Origin: Hymenobacter oligotrophus
Lineage (GTDB): Bacteria > Bacteroidota > Bacteroidia > Cytophagales > Hymenobacteraceae
DNA: 64,000 nucleotides
Direction of reading: 5' to 3'
NCBI RefSeq assembly: GCF_003574965.1
Contig: NZ_CP032317.1
Span: forward strand, 1,984,001 to 2,048,000
Made by a program: the position numbers and the translations under genes. A model generated the notes under the pieces. That model searched no databases and was not told where the DNA came from. It was given only the letters and a program-made list of their open reading frames with translations. Positions 17,585 to 26,702 of the stretch are shown here, piece after piece (within the stretch, counting starts at the first letter, position 1; each line of letters opens with the position of its first letter).

Positions 17585-17769
17585 GCCCTTGTCATGTCGA
17601 GCGCAGCGAGACATCTGGGGTGCTGACGTTAGATACTAACCGCTCCCCTCTCTTGTGGAGAGGGGCTGGGGGTGAGGTTTCGATAAGGCCCTTCGCTTAG
17701 GCTCAGGATGACAAACGCTATCTAACGACCGTACGCCAGATGTCTCGCTTTGCTCGACATGACAAGGGC
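17585..17769. repeat. nested inverted-repeat element upstream of the channel gene
   Basis: 34-bp outer arms at 17585-17618 and 17736-17769 match with two mismatches (core gtcatgtcgagc...gagacatctgg); short inner arms cgttagata / tatctaacg extend the pairing. The centre holds a second palindrome (cccctctc...gagagggg, near 17644) and a third repeat word (ttcgcttaggctcaggatga) shared with the element at 53479. The right arm contains the ATG at 17740 that opens the longest channel reading frame. Confidence 0.8.
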
Positions 17770-19206
17770 GACCCCACCAAACCAACCTTCGTTCTGAATT
17801 TCTTGCCAGTGCTTCGTTTCCTCTCCCCCGCTGCTTTGTTGCTGCTGCCGGTGCTCGCGCTGGCCCAGCGGCCCGCCACACCAGCCCCCAACCCCGGCCC
17901 GCAAACCGCGCAGCCCCGCACGGTGGCGCCGGGCCCGGCGCTGTCGTTGCAGGAGGCCATCAGCATTGGGCTCGAAAACAACTACGGCATCCGGATTGCG
18001 CAGCGCGACGAGCAGATTGCGCGCAACAACGTAACGCGCGGCAACGCGGGGCAGCTGCCCACCGTCAACGGCAACTTCACGCGCAACTACACCATCAACA
18101 ACGTGCGGCAGGAGGCCTCCAACCGGCCCGAGCCCAGCGTGGCGCAAGGGGCCCGCTCCAACCAGCTGAACGGCAACGTGGCGCTAACCTGGACGGTGTT
18201 CGACGGCTTGGGCATGTTTATCGCCTACGACCGGTTGCGCACCCTGGAGGCGCAGCAGCAGCAGTTTACGCGCGCCACCGTGGAGCAAACCGTGGCCGAC
18301 ATCACCGATGCCTACTTTGCCGTGGTGCGCGAGTCGGGCAAGATTCGGGCGTTTGAGGAAGCCCTGAAAATCGGGCAGGCGCGCATTGATTTGACGCAGG
18401 CCCAGGTGAGCGTGGGCGTGGCGGCCAAGGTGGAGCTGCTTACGGCGCAGGTCGATTTCAACGCCGACCGCTCGGCTCTGATTCAGCAACAAGAGCTACT
18501 GGCCACGGCCAAGGTAAACCTGAACAACCTGCTGGCCCGCACCCCCACCACCGATTTCAGCCCCGCCGACTCGATTGTGGTGCGCAACACCTTGGTGCGC
18601 GAAGCCGTGCTGCAGGGCATTCAGGAGCGCAACACGCAGCTGCAGCAGGCCCGCCTAGGTGTGGATATTGCCAATTTCGACCGGCGGTTGGTTACGGCCT
18701 CGCGCTGGCCTCAGCTGAACGTAACGAGCGGCTACGGCCTGAACCGCAACGTAAACGGCGCGGCCTTTTTCGGCGGCAACCTCATTACCAACACGGGCCG
18801 CACGCAGGGCTTCAACTACGGCCTGGTGGCCTCGGTGCCTATTTTCGACGGCTTCAACCGCCGCCGCCTCGAGCAAAACGCCCGCGTGGCCATCGAGCAA
18901 AGCAAACTGCGCCTCGACCAAACCCAGCTGAACGTAGCCTCGGCGGCCGAGCAGGCTTACTTGCAGTACCAAAACCGCCTGCAGTTATTGCAGCTCGAGG
19001 AAGACAACATTCGGCTGGCCCGCCAAAACGTGGCCATTGCCCTGGAACGTTACCGCCTAGGTCTGCTAACGCCGCTAGCCCTGCGGGAGGCCCAGCGCAA
19101 CCAGCTGAACGCCGAGGCCCGCCTGCTCGACGCGCGCTTTGCGGCCAAGCAAGCCGAAACCGTGCTGCGCCAGCTCAGCGGCGAGCTGGTGCAGGAAGGA
19201 CGGTAA
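17740..19206 (+). CDS. TolC-family outer-membrane efflux channel
   Basis: 488 codons from the ATG at 17740, but that ATG lies in a repeat arm and gives a polar leader (MSRFARHDKGD) unlike a signal peptide. A GTG at 17812 would give a normal signal peptide (LRFLSPAALLLLPVLALAQ) and is the more likely start, making the protein 464 residues. Two outer-membrane-efflux repeats follow, with typical helix motifs (LSLQEAISIGLENNYGIRIA and the second-repeat NVAIALERYRLGLLTPLALREAQ). It completes the RND system with the adaptor and pump upstream. Confidence 0.88.
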   Translation: MSRFARHDKGDPTKPTFVLNFLPVLRFLSPAALLLLPVLALAQRPATPAPNPGPQTAQPRTVAPGPALSLQEAISIGLENNYGIRIAQRDEQIARNNVTRGNAGQLPTVNGNFTRNYTINNVRQEASNRPEPSVAQGARSNQLNGNVALTWTVFDGLGMFIAYDRLRTLEAQQQQFTRATVEQTVADITDAYFAVVRESGKIRAFEEALKIGQARIDLTQAQVSVGVAAKVELLTAQVDFNADRSALIQQQELLATAKVNLNNLLARTPTTDFSPADSIVVRNTLVREAVLQGIQERNTQLQQARLGVDIANFDRRLVTASRWPQLNVTSGYGLNRNVNGAAFFGGNLITNTGRTQGFNYGLVASVPIFDGFNRRRLEQNARVAIEQSKLRLDQTQLNVASAAEQAYLQYQNRLQLLQLEEDNIRLARQNVAIALERYRLGLLTPLALREAQRNQLNAEARLLDARFAAKQAETVLRQLSGELVQEGR

Positions 19207-19320
19207 GTTGGTTGGCTGATGGCTGTGGGTTATCGGCTGTTGTGCTTCCTGCGCCGGGAGGACAGACGAAACAACGTGGCGCAGGGCAAACAACGTCAGC
19301 AACGATTATCAACCACCCCC

Positions 19321-19364
19321 GCTTTGGCTAAAGCCAAAGCATCCCCTCCTCATCTGAGGAGGGG
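19321..19364. terminator. double hairpin between convergent genes
   Basis: Two adjacent hairpins, gctttggc/gccaaagc (19321-19340) and cccctcct/aggagggg (19343-19364), lie between the convergent channel and restriction-modification genes. They may end transcription from both sides; T runs are weak. Confidence 0.5.
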
Positions 19365-19377
19365 AGTTTGTGCTTCG

Positions 19378-19402
19378 CACCTGTTACCTGTTACCTGTTA
19401 CC
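19378..19402. repeat. three tandem 7-bp repeats
   Basis: The word ctgttac repeats three times in a row just before the convergent stop of the restriction-modification gene, and the last copy runs into that stop region. A small microsatellite, prone to slippage. Confidence 0.6.
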
Positions 19403-22400
19403 CGGCGTAGCTGCCTTCGGGGGTTTGGCGCAGCAGACCTAGGGCGGCGAGGGTATCGAGCAGGGGCTGCACTTTTTCGGGGCGGAGGCGGCGGAAGTGC
19501 TGGGCCACTTGCTGCGGCGTGAGCGGGGCTTCGGACTGCTGCACCACGGTGCGCACGGCTTGCATTTGCTGGGCCAAATCCTGCGGGAAGGTATCGGCAC
19601 CTGCGGCGGCCGTGGCCGGGGCGGCGGGGCTGGTTTTGGCGGCTTTGGCTTTGGCGGCTTTGCCGGTGGGCGCAGCGGCCGGGGCCTCGGCGGGGGCGGC
19701 GGGCAGCCCTAGGTGCGCTTGCACCTGCTCGGGGGCCTGGTAGGCGGGGCGCAGGTAGCGGATGTGGCCGGCCTGCTCTTCGCGGGCGCGCTGGTGGTTG
19801 AGGTGCACGAGGCGCTGCAGCAGCTCGGCTTCGGGCAGGTGGGCGGGCCAGCCGTAGGCCTCGGCCACGGCGGCATCGAGCTGCTGGTGCAGGCTCAGGA
19901 GCACGGAGGCGAGGCCTTGCTGGTTGGTTTGCTTATCCTTGGCCGTGAGCTCCTGGCCGGCGCGCAGCTTCTCCACCACGTTGTAGAGGTCGGTGAGGGT
20001 GAGCGTGGGGTGCAGGGCCTGCTGGCGCTTGCGGTGCGCGTCGAGGGTTTCGGCCAGCTCGCGGATGCGCGCCTGCTGCTCGGGCGTGGCGTCGGGAAAG
20101 GGAAATGGGTCGAAGCAGCGGGTTTTATCATACACTGGGTCGTTGCCTGCTCCTAATCTACCTCCCGTGGCTAAAGCCCATACTACATGTGCACGGCTTG
20201 AAAGAACCCCTAAGTGGTAAGCGTCATCGGATGAAAAAGTCACCACTTTATCATCAGGGGCTAACTCTTTATTAAAGAAGAGAAAGAAGCTATGCTTGGA
20301 AACTCGCGGAGTAACGATATATCGTGATAACCCTAACAATGAAGCGCGAAGCTTTGGGTTGGGCTCACCAAAAATCCACCAGTTTTCGCGTCTACCAGCC
20401 CGGTTATTCTGGTCGCGCTCAGGCTTGACGTGTTCGTACAAATGCTGATAAACTGACGGATACAGATTTAGCAGGTCGGAAGCCGACAAGCCATAAACGT
20501 CAATTACCATCACTCCTCTTGGTTTGTCCGTGATGTCTTTGCCGTTCCTGAATGGTCTTATGTATCGTTCCAGGTTTTCAACGATACCCAGCCCCAACTG
20601 CTCAGCTTTGGCTTCGGAAACCAAAAAACCACTTCCAAAAAGACAAAACCCTCTATTTGCAAAACCAGCATTGGCTTTCAGCTTGCTAACCGAATCCAAC
20701 TCCGCTCCTACAGTTAAATCAGCCAAAATCTTTCCCTCCTGCTCGTCGAACGCAACGTCAGAGGCTTCGTCGCCCTCAGCAACTGATTCGCTTCGCACTG
20801 TGAGCAATTGACCAGCAGCTTGGCCGTTTGCCCTAGGTTCGGCTACCGTCATGGCGATGCGCACGGCGGCACCGTCGCCGCTGTCAATCCAGGGGTGGTC
20901 GGGAATGGCGAAATCGAGCATGAGCGGTGCGTTGTCGCCATCGAGGAATGGCTGCAACACGCGGCGGTTGAAGGTTTGCTTGAGGCTGTTGGTGGTGATG
21001 AAGCCGAAGCGTTCGGTGTGGCCGTGCGCCGTTACCTGCCCGGCTTTGTGCCACCAGTACATTACCAAATCGGCCGAATCGGGCACCTGGCCTTTGTAGG
21101 CCTGCCGCAGGGCTTCGGCGTACCCATCACCTAGGGCTTCGCGCATGCGTGCCGGCCCCAAAAACGGCGGGTTACCCACGATGAAATCGGCTTGGGGCCA
21201 CTCGGCGGGGCGCGGGTTGGGGTAATCGAGCACGGGCACCTGGGCGGTTTCGTCGGGCACTTCGCGGCCGGTGGCGGGGTGCAGCTTGGTGGTGCGGCCG
21301 TCCCAGCGCGTTACGGGCAGGCCGTGGGCATCGAGGCGGGGCGTGGGCGCGTCGTGGGCCAGCACGGCGTCTTGCTGCCGGATGTTCTGGTAGTTGTCGA
21401 GCAGGGGCTCGCGCAATTGCGTGGGGCCGTGGGTGCGCAGGTGCCACTGCAGGTAGCCAATGCGCAGCACCACATCGGCAATGGCGGCGGCGCGGGGGTT
21501 CAGCTCGAGGCCCAGCAGCTGCTGCGGCGACACGGTGGTGGCGCCGGCCAAATCGAGCATCTGGGAGTGGCCGAAGCGGTTGATGGCGGCCAGCACCTCG
21601 CCCTCGAGGCGCTTGAGGTGCTCGAGCGTAACGTAGAGGAAGTTGCCGGAGCCGCAGGCGGGGTCGAGGATGCGCAGCGAGGTGAGGCGGTTGAGGAACT
21701 TGACGAGCTCCTGGCGGGCCTCGCGGTCGTTGCCTTCGTCGTGGCGGCGGGTAGCGGCGGCCTGGGCGGCGGCCCACTCGCGGCGCAGCGGCTCCAGCAC
21801 GGTGGGCAGCACCAGGCGCTCTACGTAGCGGCGCGGGGTGTAGTGGGCGCCCAGGCGGTGGCGCTCGTGGGGGTCGAGGGCGCGCTCGAGCAGGGTGCCG
21901 AAAATGGCGGGCTCTACCTCGCGCCAGTCGGCCTCGGCGGCTTGCAGCAGCAGCTCCATTTGGGCGCCGGTAAGCGGCAAGGCCGTGGCCTGGTGGAACA
22001 GCTGCCCGTTGAAGCGCGGCAGGCGCGTGTGCAGGGCGGGCGCAAAACCGCCTAGGTCCATGCTGTGCCAAAGGCTCTGGAGCACATCGGGCAGCAGGGG
22101 GCGCAGCTCCTCGTGCTGGTACTGGCGCAGCAGGCCGGTAAAGGCATCTTTGGGGATGAGCTGCACATCTTCGGCAAACATGGTGAAGAGGCAGCGCATG
22201 AGGAACTGCGCCACCACCTCGGAGGCGTGGCCGGCCTGCTCGAGCTGCTGGCTAAGGGCGGCGAGCTGGGCGGCAAGGGCGCGCGTAACGCGGGCGGCGC
22301 GGCGCGAGGGGTCGAGCTCCTGGGGCTGCGTAAACAGCAGGGCGAGGCGCTGGCGCACTTGCTCGTCGGCGAGGTCGGGCAGGCGCACGCGGTAAGCATT

Positions 22401-22958
22401 GGCCCCTAGGTGGCGCTGCTGCTCGCGGCGCTCGGGCAGGCCCGAGAGCAAATCGAGGAAGGGCGCGTAGGCATCGGTGGTGCCCGAGAAGTTGGCGTAC
22501 AGATCGAGGCAGTAGCCCACATCGACGACCACCACAAAGGGCGGGCGCGGCTCGGTTTGGGGCAGGGCGCGCACGTAGCCGAGGGCCTGGTGGCGGGCCT
22601 GCTGCATCATTTCATCCCACTTGCGGGTGCCGCGCAGGGCGTGGCCGCGGCGGCGGCGCTCGGGCGAGAGGCCTAGGTCTTGTCGCTCGCGCACGGCGGC
22701 GGGGTCCTGGGCATCGGTGCCTTGCTTGGTTTCGAGCACGAAGCAGCCGCGCTTGTACAGGTCAATGCGGCCGTGGGTACCGTCGGGGAAGGTTACGTCG
22801 CGCTCCAGCACGTAGGCATCGGAGTGGCGCTGGGCGGTGGTGGGCTGGGGCGGCTCTACGCCGAGCAGGCGGCAGAGGTCGTGGAGGAATAGGGCGTAGT
22901 TGGCGCGCTCGGCGCCGCCGGCGGCGGCCCAGCGGGCTTCAAACTCGGAGTAGGTCAC
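19398..22958 (-). CDS. MmeI-like single-chain restriction-modification enzyme (type IIG/IIL)
   Basis: 1186 residues. The N-terminal PD-(D/E)xK nuclease signature is visible near 75-100 (GRIDLYKRGCFVLETKQG, Asp then Glu-x-Lys). A helical linker leads to a gamma-class adenine methyltransferase with motif I LDPACGSGNFLY near 425 and motif IV NPPF near 590. Residues about 716-943 (20130-20810) form the target-recognition region and are much AT-richer than the rest. After it comes an Ala/Pro/Lys linker (about 1085-1125) and a C-terminal winged-helix-like segment (LTPQQVAQHFRRLRPEKV). Such proteins cut and methylate with one recognition domain. No separate methylase or nuclease is nearby. Confidence 0.85.
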   Translation of the reverse strand: MTYSEFEARWAAAGGAERANYALFLHDLCRLLGVEPPQPTTAQRHSDAYVLERDVTFPDGTHGRIDLYKRGCFVLETKQGTDAQDPAAVRERQDLGLSPERRRRGHALRGTRKWDEMMQQARHQALGYVRALPQTEPRPPFVVVVDVGYCLDLYANFSGTTDAYAPFLDLLSGLPERREQQRHLGANAYRVRLPDLADEQVRQRLALLFTQPQELDPSRRAARVTRALAAQLAALSQQLEQAGHASEVVAQFLMRCLFTMFAEDVQLIPKDAFTGLLRQYQHEELRPLLPDVLQSLWHSMDLGGFAPALHTRLPRFNGQLFHQATALPLTGAQMELLLQAAEADWREVEPAIFGTLLERALDPHERHRLGAHYTPRRYVERLVLPTVLEPLRREWAAAQAAATRRHDEGNDREARQELVKFLNRLTSLRILDPACGSGNFLYVTLEHLKRLEGEVLAAINRFGHSQMLDLAGATTVSPQQLLGLELNPRAAAIADVVLRIGYLQWHLRTHGPTQLREPLLDNYQNIRQQDAVLAHDAPTPRLDAHGLPVTRWDGRTTKLHPATGREVPDETAQVPVLDYPNPRPAEWPQADFIVGNPPFLGPARMREALGDGYAEALRQAYKGQVPDSADLVMYWWHKAGQVTAHGHTERFGFITTNSLKQTFNRRVLQPFLDGDNAPLMLDFAIPDHPWIDSGDGAAVRIAMTVAEPRANGQAAGQLLTVRSESVAEGDEASDVAFDEQEGKILADLTVGAELDSVSKLKANAGFANRGFCLFGSGFLVSEAKAEQLGLGIVENLERYIRPFRNGKDITDKPRGVMVIDVYGLSASDLLNLYPSVYQHLYEHVKPERDQNNRAGRRENWWIFGEPNPKLRASLLGLSRYIVTPRVSKHSFFLFFNKELAPDDKVVTFSSDDAYHLGVLSSRAHVVWALATGGRLGAGNDPVYDKTRCFDPFPFPDATPEQQARIRELAETLDAHRKRQQALHPTLTLTDLYNVVEKLRAGQELTAKDKQTNQQGLASVLLSLHQQLDAAVAEAYGWPAHLPEAELLQRLVHLNHQRAREEQAGHIRYLRPAYQAPEQVQAHLGLPAAPAEAPAAAPTGKAAKAKAAKTSPAAPATAAAGADTFPQDLAQQMQAVRTVVQQSEAPLTPQQVAQHFRRLRPEKVQPLLDTLAALGLLRQTPEGSYAG

Positions 22959-23007
22959 GGAGGATGGTGGGGTAACTTTTTGGCAAGATATAAAGGGGGC
23001 CTCACGG

Positions 23008-23050
23008 GGACCTCACCCCCCGGCCCCCTCTCCAAAAGAGAGGGGGAGCC
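23008..23050. repeat. gene-end palindrome (ccccctctcc/agaggggg family)
   Basis: Word cctcaccccccggccccctc followed by tccaaaagagagggggagcc; relatives lie near 17644, 24206 and 24500-24561. Intergenic, downstream of the hydrolase gene and upstream of the restriction-modification gene. Confidence 0.6.
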
Positions 23051-23068
23051 ATGGCGGCGCGGTGTAGC

Positions 23069-23179
23069 GCGCAGTAGCGCGGACTTTGTAGTCCGCGTCC
23101 TCGGATAGTAATTTCTGATCAGCCGAACGATTGATTTTACTATCTGCGGACGCGGACTACAAAGTCCGCGCTACTGCGC
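23069..23179. repeat. REP/BIME-like inverted repeat, copy 1
   Basis: Perfect 32-bp arms (23069-23100 and 23148-23179) built on tagcgcggactttgtagtcc; each arm has its own internal hairpin. The element ends 2 bp before the stop codon of the hydrolase at 23182. Same family as 24307-24415, 31051-31148 and 54422-54525. Confidence 0.85.
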
Positions 23180-23181
23180 AC

Positions 23182-24150
23182 CTAGGCTTTGCGGGGGAGC
23201 TTTTTCAGCCAGTTGGCAATGGCTTTGGCTACGGCCTGGGGCTCCTCCACAAAGGGCACGTGGCCGGTTTGCATCAGGGCCACTTGCTGGTTGGGGAAGC
23301 GGAACAGCTTGTAGTGCTCGGGGCCCACGCAGTTGTCGATTTTGCCGGTTACTACCAGCACCGGAGCCGTAATTTGCGGCGTAAGGGCCAAGAAGTTTTT
23401 GCGGTAATCGGGCAGACTGAAGCCGTAGGAGCCGAACTCGCCGGTGCCGGGGTTGCCTTTGTCGGCCTCGGTTACTTTCTGGTGGCCTTCGGGGGTTTTG
23501 TATTGCAGCTTCTGCCAGATTTCGGGCGTCATCTGGGGCATCAGCAGGCCAAAGCGCTCCTCCGCCGATTTGCTGGCATCTTGCAGCGGGGCTTTGGCCG
23601 CGGCGGGCAGGTAGGGCAAGGCGCCGGCCACGGTGTTTTTCATGGCCTCCTCGAGCGAGAGCGTGCAGTTAAGCAGCACCAGGCCTTGCACGCGCTGGGG
23701 GTAGCGGGCGGCGTACTCGGTGGCAATGGTACCGCCGAAGGAATGCGCCATCAGCAGCCACTGCTCCAGGCCCAGCTGCTGGCGCAGCTCTTCGAGGTCT
23801 TGCACCTGGCGCTCGAGCGAGTAGTTTTTGTTGGGGTCGTTGGGGGTGCGGCCGCTGCCCCGCTGGTCGTACCACACCATCTGCAGCTTGTCTTGCACCA
23901 GCGGGTCGATGAAGGTTTCGGGCATGCCGCTCCAGGCGCCGGGCCCGCCGTGGATAAACACGCACGGCCGGCCTTTGCCCGTGATTTTGGTAAAGAGCCG
24001 GATGCCGTCGGAGGTGGTGATGGTGGGCGTGCCGTTGGCAAGGGCAGGTTTGGGGCCGTCGGCGGCCAGGGCGGCGGGGGCCGCAGTGGTGAGCAGTAGC
24101 AGCAGCCACAGCGCCGCGCGGCGCAGCTGCCCTAGGTGTGCAGTAAGCAT
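23182..24150 (-). CDS. exported alpha/beta hydrolase (proline iminopeptidase-like)
   Basis: 322 residues from the ATG at 24150, which gives a signal peptide (MLTAHLGQLRRAALWLLLLL to about residue 29); an earlier start would run into repeat DNA. Oxyanion motif HGGPG (67-71), nucleophile Ser137 in AHSFGG, Asp272 in TGKIDN and His297 in TGHVPF complete the triad. YDQRGSGRT after the oxyanion loop is the proline iminopeptidase/epoxide hydrolase pattern. Probably acts outside the inner membrane; substrate unknown. Its 3' end abuts a palindromic element. Confidence 0.87.
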   Translation of the reverse strand: MLTAHLGQLRRAALWLLLLLTTAAPAALAADGPKPALANGTPTITTSDGIRLFTKITGKGRPCVFIHGGPGAWSGMPETFIDPLVQDKLQMVWYDQRGSGRTPNDPNKNYSLERQVQDLEELRQQLGLEQWLLMAHSFGGTIATEYAARYPQRVQGLVLLNCTLSLEEAMKNTVAGALPYLPAAAKAPLQDASKSAEERFGLLMPQMTPEIWQKLQYKTPEGHQKVTEADKGNPGTGEFGSYGFSLPDYRKNFLALTPQITAPVLVVTGKIDNCVGPEHYKLFRFPNQQVALMQTGHVPFVEEPQAVAKAIANWLKKLPRKA

Positions 24151-24205
24151 ACGTGTGGGAAGGGTGTTGAGAGAGCTGCAAAGGTATTGGTTGGGGTTGG
24201 GTGTG

Positions 24206-24561
24206 GCCTCACCCCCGGCCCCTCTCCTTAGAGAGGGGAGCCGCGGCGGCGCGGACGTCAGCAACGATTGCGGCGGCTGCGGCTGGCGCCTTCGCCGCCG
24301 CGCCGGTGTAGCGCGGAAATCCGTTCCGCGACGCGCCCGAAGGCGCGTATGTCGGTAATGCGCGGTTTCGGATACGCGCCTTGCAGCGCGTCGCGGAACG
24401 GATTTCCGCGCTACATTCCCCGGGTGCCGGATACGCAGCGGGGCCGCCGAACTTAGGTTCGGCGGCCCCGCAATCGTTGCTTACGTCCGCGCCGCCGTGG
24501 CTCCCCCTCTCTACGGGAAAATGCGCATCGAGCATTTCTTCGGGGGCCGGGGGGTGAGGCC
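24206..24561. repeat. large nested inverted repeat filling an intergenic region
   Basis: Three concentric arm pairs: outer 24206-24223/24543-24561 (ggcctcacccccggcccc), middle 24231-24273/24468-24511 (core gcggcgcggacgtcagcaac, a few mismatches), inner 24307-24336/24386-24415 (perfect 30 bp, core gcgcggaaatccgttccgcg). A separate hairpin (ggccgccgaac / gttcggcggcc) lies at 24442-24468. The whole 356 bp can fold back on itself. It occupies almost all of the space between the hydrolase and phospholipase genes; no coding potential was seen. Confidence 0.85.
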
Positions 24562-24573
24562 ACCGTAAGGCCG

Positions 24574-25827
24574 TTACTGCTTCCAGTTGCGCAATTGCTG
24601 CAGGGCTTCCTGGGTTTTGGCCTGGGTTTTCGCTTCGCGTTCTTCGGCGGAGCCGATGGGCTGCACGGGGTTGTCGAAGAAGCGGAGTACGTTTTGCTGC
24701 ACGGCGGGCGTAACGGCGGCGAAATTATCGCCGGCGAGGCGGCGCACCCACTCGCCGTAGGTTTCGTCGGTGAGGGTGTATTCGCCGGCGCGGGTAGGCT
24801 TGCCCGTGTCGAAATCGGTGTTGGCGAGGCGCTGCGGCGGGGTGGCCTGTTGCTGCTCGGCGGCGGCGCAATACTGCTGCAACACGGCCTGGAAGCTTTC
24901 GCGGAACAACTGCTGGGCTGCGGGCGTGGGCAGCGTAAAGGCAAACGGCTTAAGCGGCCCAATTTTGGGCATTACGTGCACCACCCCGCTCAGCAGGCGG
25001 GCCCCCAGGCCGGGGCGCTGGTAAGCCCCGCCAAACTCGCGGCGGTATTGCCGCTCGTTGTAGCGGTACACGTAGTCGCGGCGGCGGGCCTTGGGGCTGA
25101 GCTTCCGGATTTCGCGGCGCTGGCTGTACCAGGCGGCGCGCGTGGCGGTGGGTATCAGTTGGCTGACGCTGAACCGGTACGAGGCAATGCTCAGGTCGAC
25201 GTTGGCAATGGCCTGACCCAGCTTGAGGCCGTAAGTGGCCACAAAAGCGCGCTCCAGCACTTCTTTGCTTACCTTAAAGCCTATGGCTTGGTGATAATCG
25301 TCGGAGCGGTAGCGGCCGGCGGCCACCTGCACCACATCGAAGGCAAACTCGAGCTGGGTGTGCTGCTTGGGGGCCTCTTCGTAGGTAATGGCGGAGCCGT
25401 AGCGGGCGGCCAGCTCGGGGTACACGGAGGCCATGGCGCGATTGGTGCCCTCGGGGTGGCCGTGGATGTCGGATACGTAATGCGCCAGGGCACCTAGGGC
25501 AAAGGCGTACTCGTCGCGGGTGCGGGCCGAGTCGAGCAGGGCGCGCACAAAGTCGCCGCTGCGCACGTAGTGCGTGAGGTTGGTGAACAGCTTGGAGCCG
25601 AACGGGTAAAAACTCATGTCCTGGATGATGGCGCCGCCGTAGGCGTGGGCTTTGGCCTCGCGCAGCTCCTCGGGGATGCCTCCCGGAAAACGCCGCTCGA
25701 TGTTGGGTACCAGGCACCGCCTCCAGGTGGAGTCGATGTTGGCCATGTGGGTCAGCACCGAATACCCGTGGGCTGGCAGTGCGGCAAGCCAACCCAGGAG
25801 CACACAGGCCCCAAGCAATATGCGCAT
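24574..25827 (-). CDS. secreted zinc-dependent phospholipase C-like protein
   Basis: 417 residues with a signal peptide (MRILLGACVLLGWLAALPAHG, cleavage near 20). The zinc-dependent PLC domain follows: His27 in YSVLTHMANI, an acidic/His patch in GGAIIQDMSFYPFGS, and HYVRSGDF, then AHYVSDIHGHPEGTN, which carries the characteristic HxxxD and H ligands. The C-terminal half (about 220-417) is Arg- and Gln-rich and not recognised. Fold-related to the protein at 818-2008 but clearly a different subfamily. Likely exported lipid or phosphodiester hydrolase. Confidence 0.8.
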   Translation of the reverse strand: MRILLGACVLLGWLAALPAHGYSVLTHMANIDSTWRRCLVPNIERRFPGGIPEELREAKAHAYGGAIIQDMSFYPFGSKLFTNLTHYVRSGDFVRALLDSARTRDEYAFALGALAHYVSDIHGHPEGTNRAMASVYPELAARYGSAITYEEAPKQHTQLEFAFDVVQVAAGRYRSDDYHQAIGFKVSKEVLERAFVATYGLKLGQAIANVDLSIASYRFSVSQLIPTATRAAWYSQRREIRKLSPKARRRDYVYRYNERQYRREFGGAYQRPGLGARLLSGVVHVMPKIGPLKPFAFTLPTPAAQQLFRESFQAVLQQYCAAAEQQQATPPQRLANTDFDTGKPTRAGEYTLTDETYGEWVRRLAGDNFAAVTPAVQQNVLRFFDNPVQPIGSAEEREAKTQAKTQEALQQLRNWKQ

Positions 25828-26009
25828 AGGTGTGTGGCGCTGCGTGCGCCCTGCCGGGTACCCGGCGTGTCGGCAGCTCTGCTAATACGCGCCCCTGCCC
25901 TATAAGTTGGTGGCTCCGGGCGGCCCCTGCCCCGCCCCAACCTCCGCCCACCCGGGCGCGTAGGCAGTAGCTATTCTCCTTCCGATCAGTCCATTTCAAC
26001 CACCCCAAC

Positions 26010-26573
26010 ATGAGCAAGCATTTGCTAGCTGCCGCGTTGTTGGCCGGCTGCTTCGCCCTAGGAGCCCCCAACGCCGCCCATGCCCAAACCGGCGACGCCG
26101 TAACCACTACCGCCCGCGGCAACCTCGAGGGCATGGCCCGCCTATCGGAGCGCCACACCACCCTGCTGAAGGCGCTGCAAGCCTCGGGCCTAGCCGACAA
26201 AGCCCGCGGCGCCGAAAAGTACACCGTGTTTGCGCCCACCAACGCGGCCTTCGGCCAGCTGCCCGCGGGCCAGCTGGCCGAGCTGATGCGCCCGGCCGGC
26301 AAAGACCGCCTCGCGCAGCTGCTAGCCCACCACGTGGTGCCCGGCAGCTACCTGGCCGCCAACCTGCAGGATGGCATGCAGCTGACCACCGTGCTGGGCG
26401 AAACCCTAACCGTGCGTCGCTCCGCCGATACCATCACGATTACCGACGCCACCGGCCACTCGGCCACCATGCTCAACGACGACATTGTGGCCACCAACGG
26501 CATTGTGCACACCCTCGACGCGGTGCTGATGCCCGACAACCCGCTGCCGGCCGGCAAAACCACCCGCAAGTAG
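26010..26573 (+). CDS. secreted fasciclin-domain protein
   Basis: 187 residues. Signal peptide ending AAHA (about 1-25), then one complete fasciclin (FAS1) domain. H1 box: YTVFAPTNAAFGQLPAG. H2 box region: IVATNGIVHTLDAVLMP, with the central HHVVPGSYLAA. Single-domain FAS1 proteins are adhesion or matrix proteins of bacterial envelopes. Monocistronic; a hairpin without a T run follows at 26586-26624. Confidence 0.9.
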   Translation: MSKHLLAAALLAGCFALGAPNAAHAQTGDAVTTTARGNLEGMARLSERHTTLLKALQASGLADKARGAEKYTVFAPTNAAFGQLPAGQLAELMRPAGKDRLAQLLAHHVVPGSYLAANLQDGMQLTTVLGETLTVRRSADTITITDATGHSATMLNDDIVATNGIVHTLDAVLMPDNPLPAGKTTRK

Positions 26574-26585
26574 CCCGCGCCCCAG

Positions 26586-26624
26586 CAGCGGCCCGCCAGC
26601 TACCTGGCCCTAGGTGGTTGGCGG
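26586..26624. terminator. hairpin after the fasciclin gene
   Basis: Arms gcccgcca / tggcgggc with CCTAGG in the loop and a second CCTAGG a few bases on. No T run, so terminator function is uncertain. Confidence 0.4.
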
Positions 26625-26702
26625 GCTACGGGCCACCTAGGGCGGCAGTGCCTAAACTCAACCACCGGCTTGCCGTTAGCAGGGGCATACTTTCTTCCGC
26701 TT

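Noticed and set aside
20156-20810. AT-rich block as a separate inserted gene
   Set aside because: The long frame of the restriction-modification gene runs through it unbroken, so it is an internal domain.
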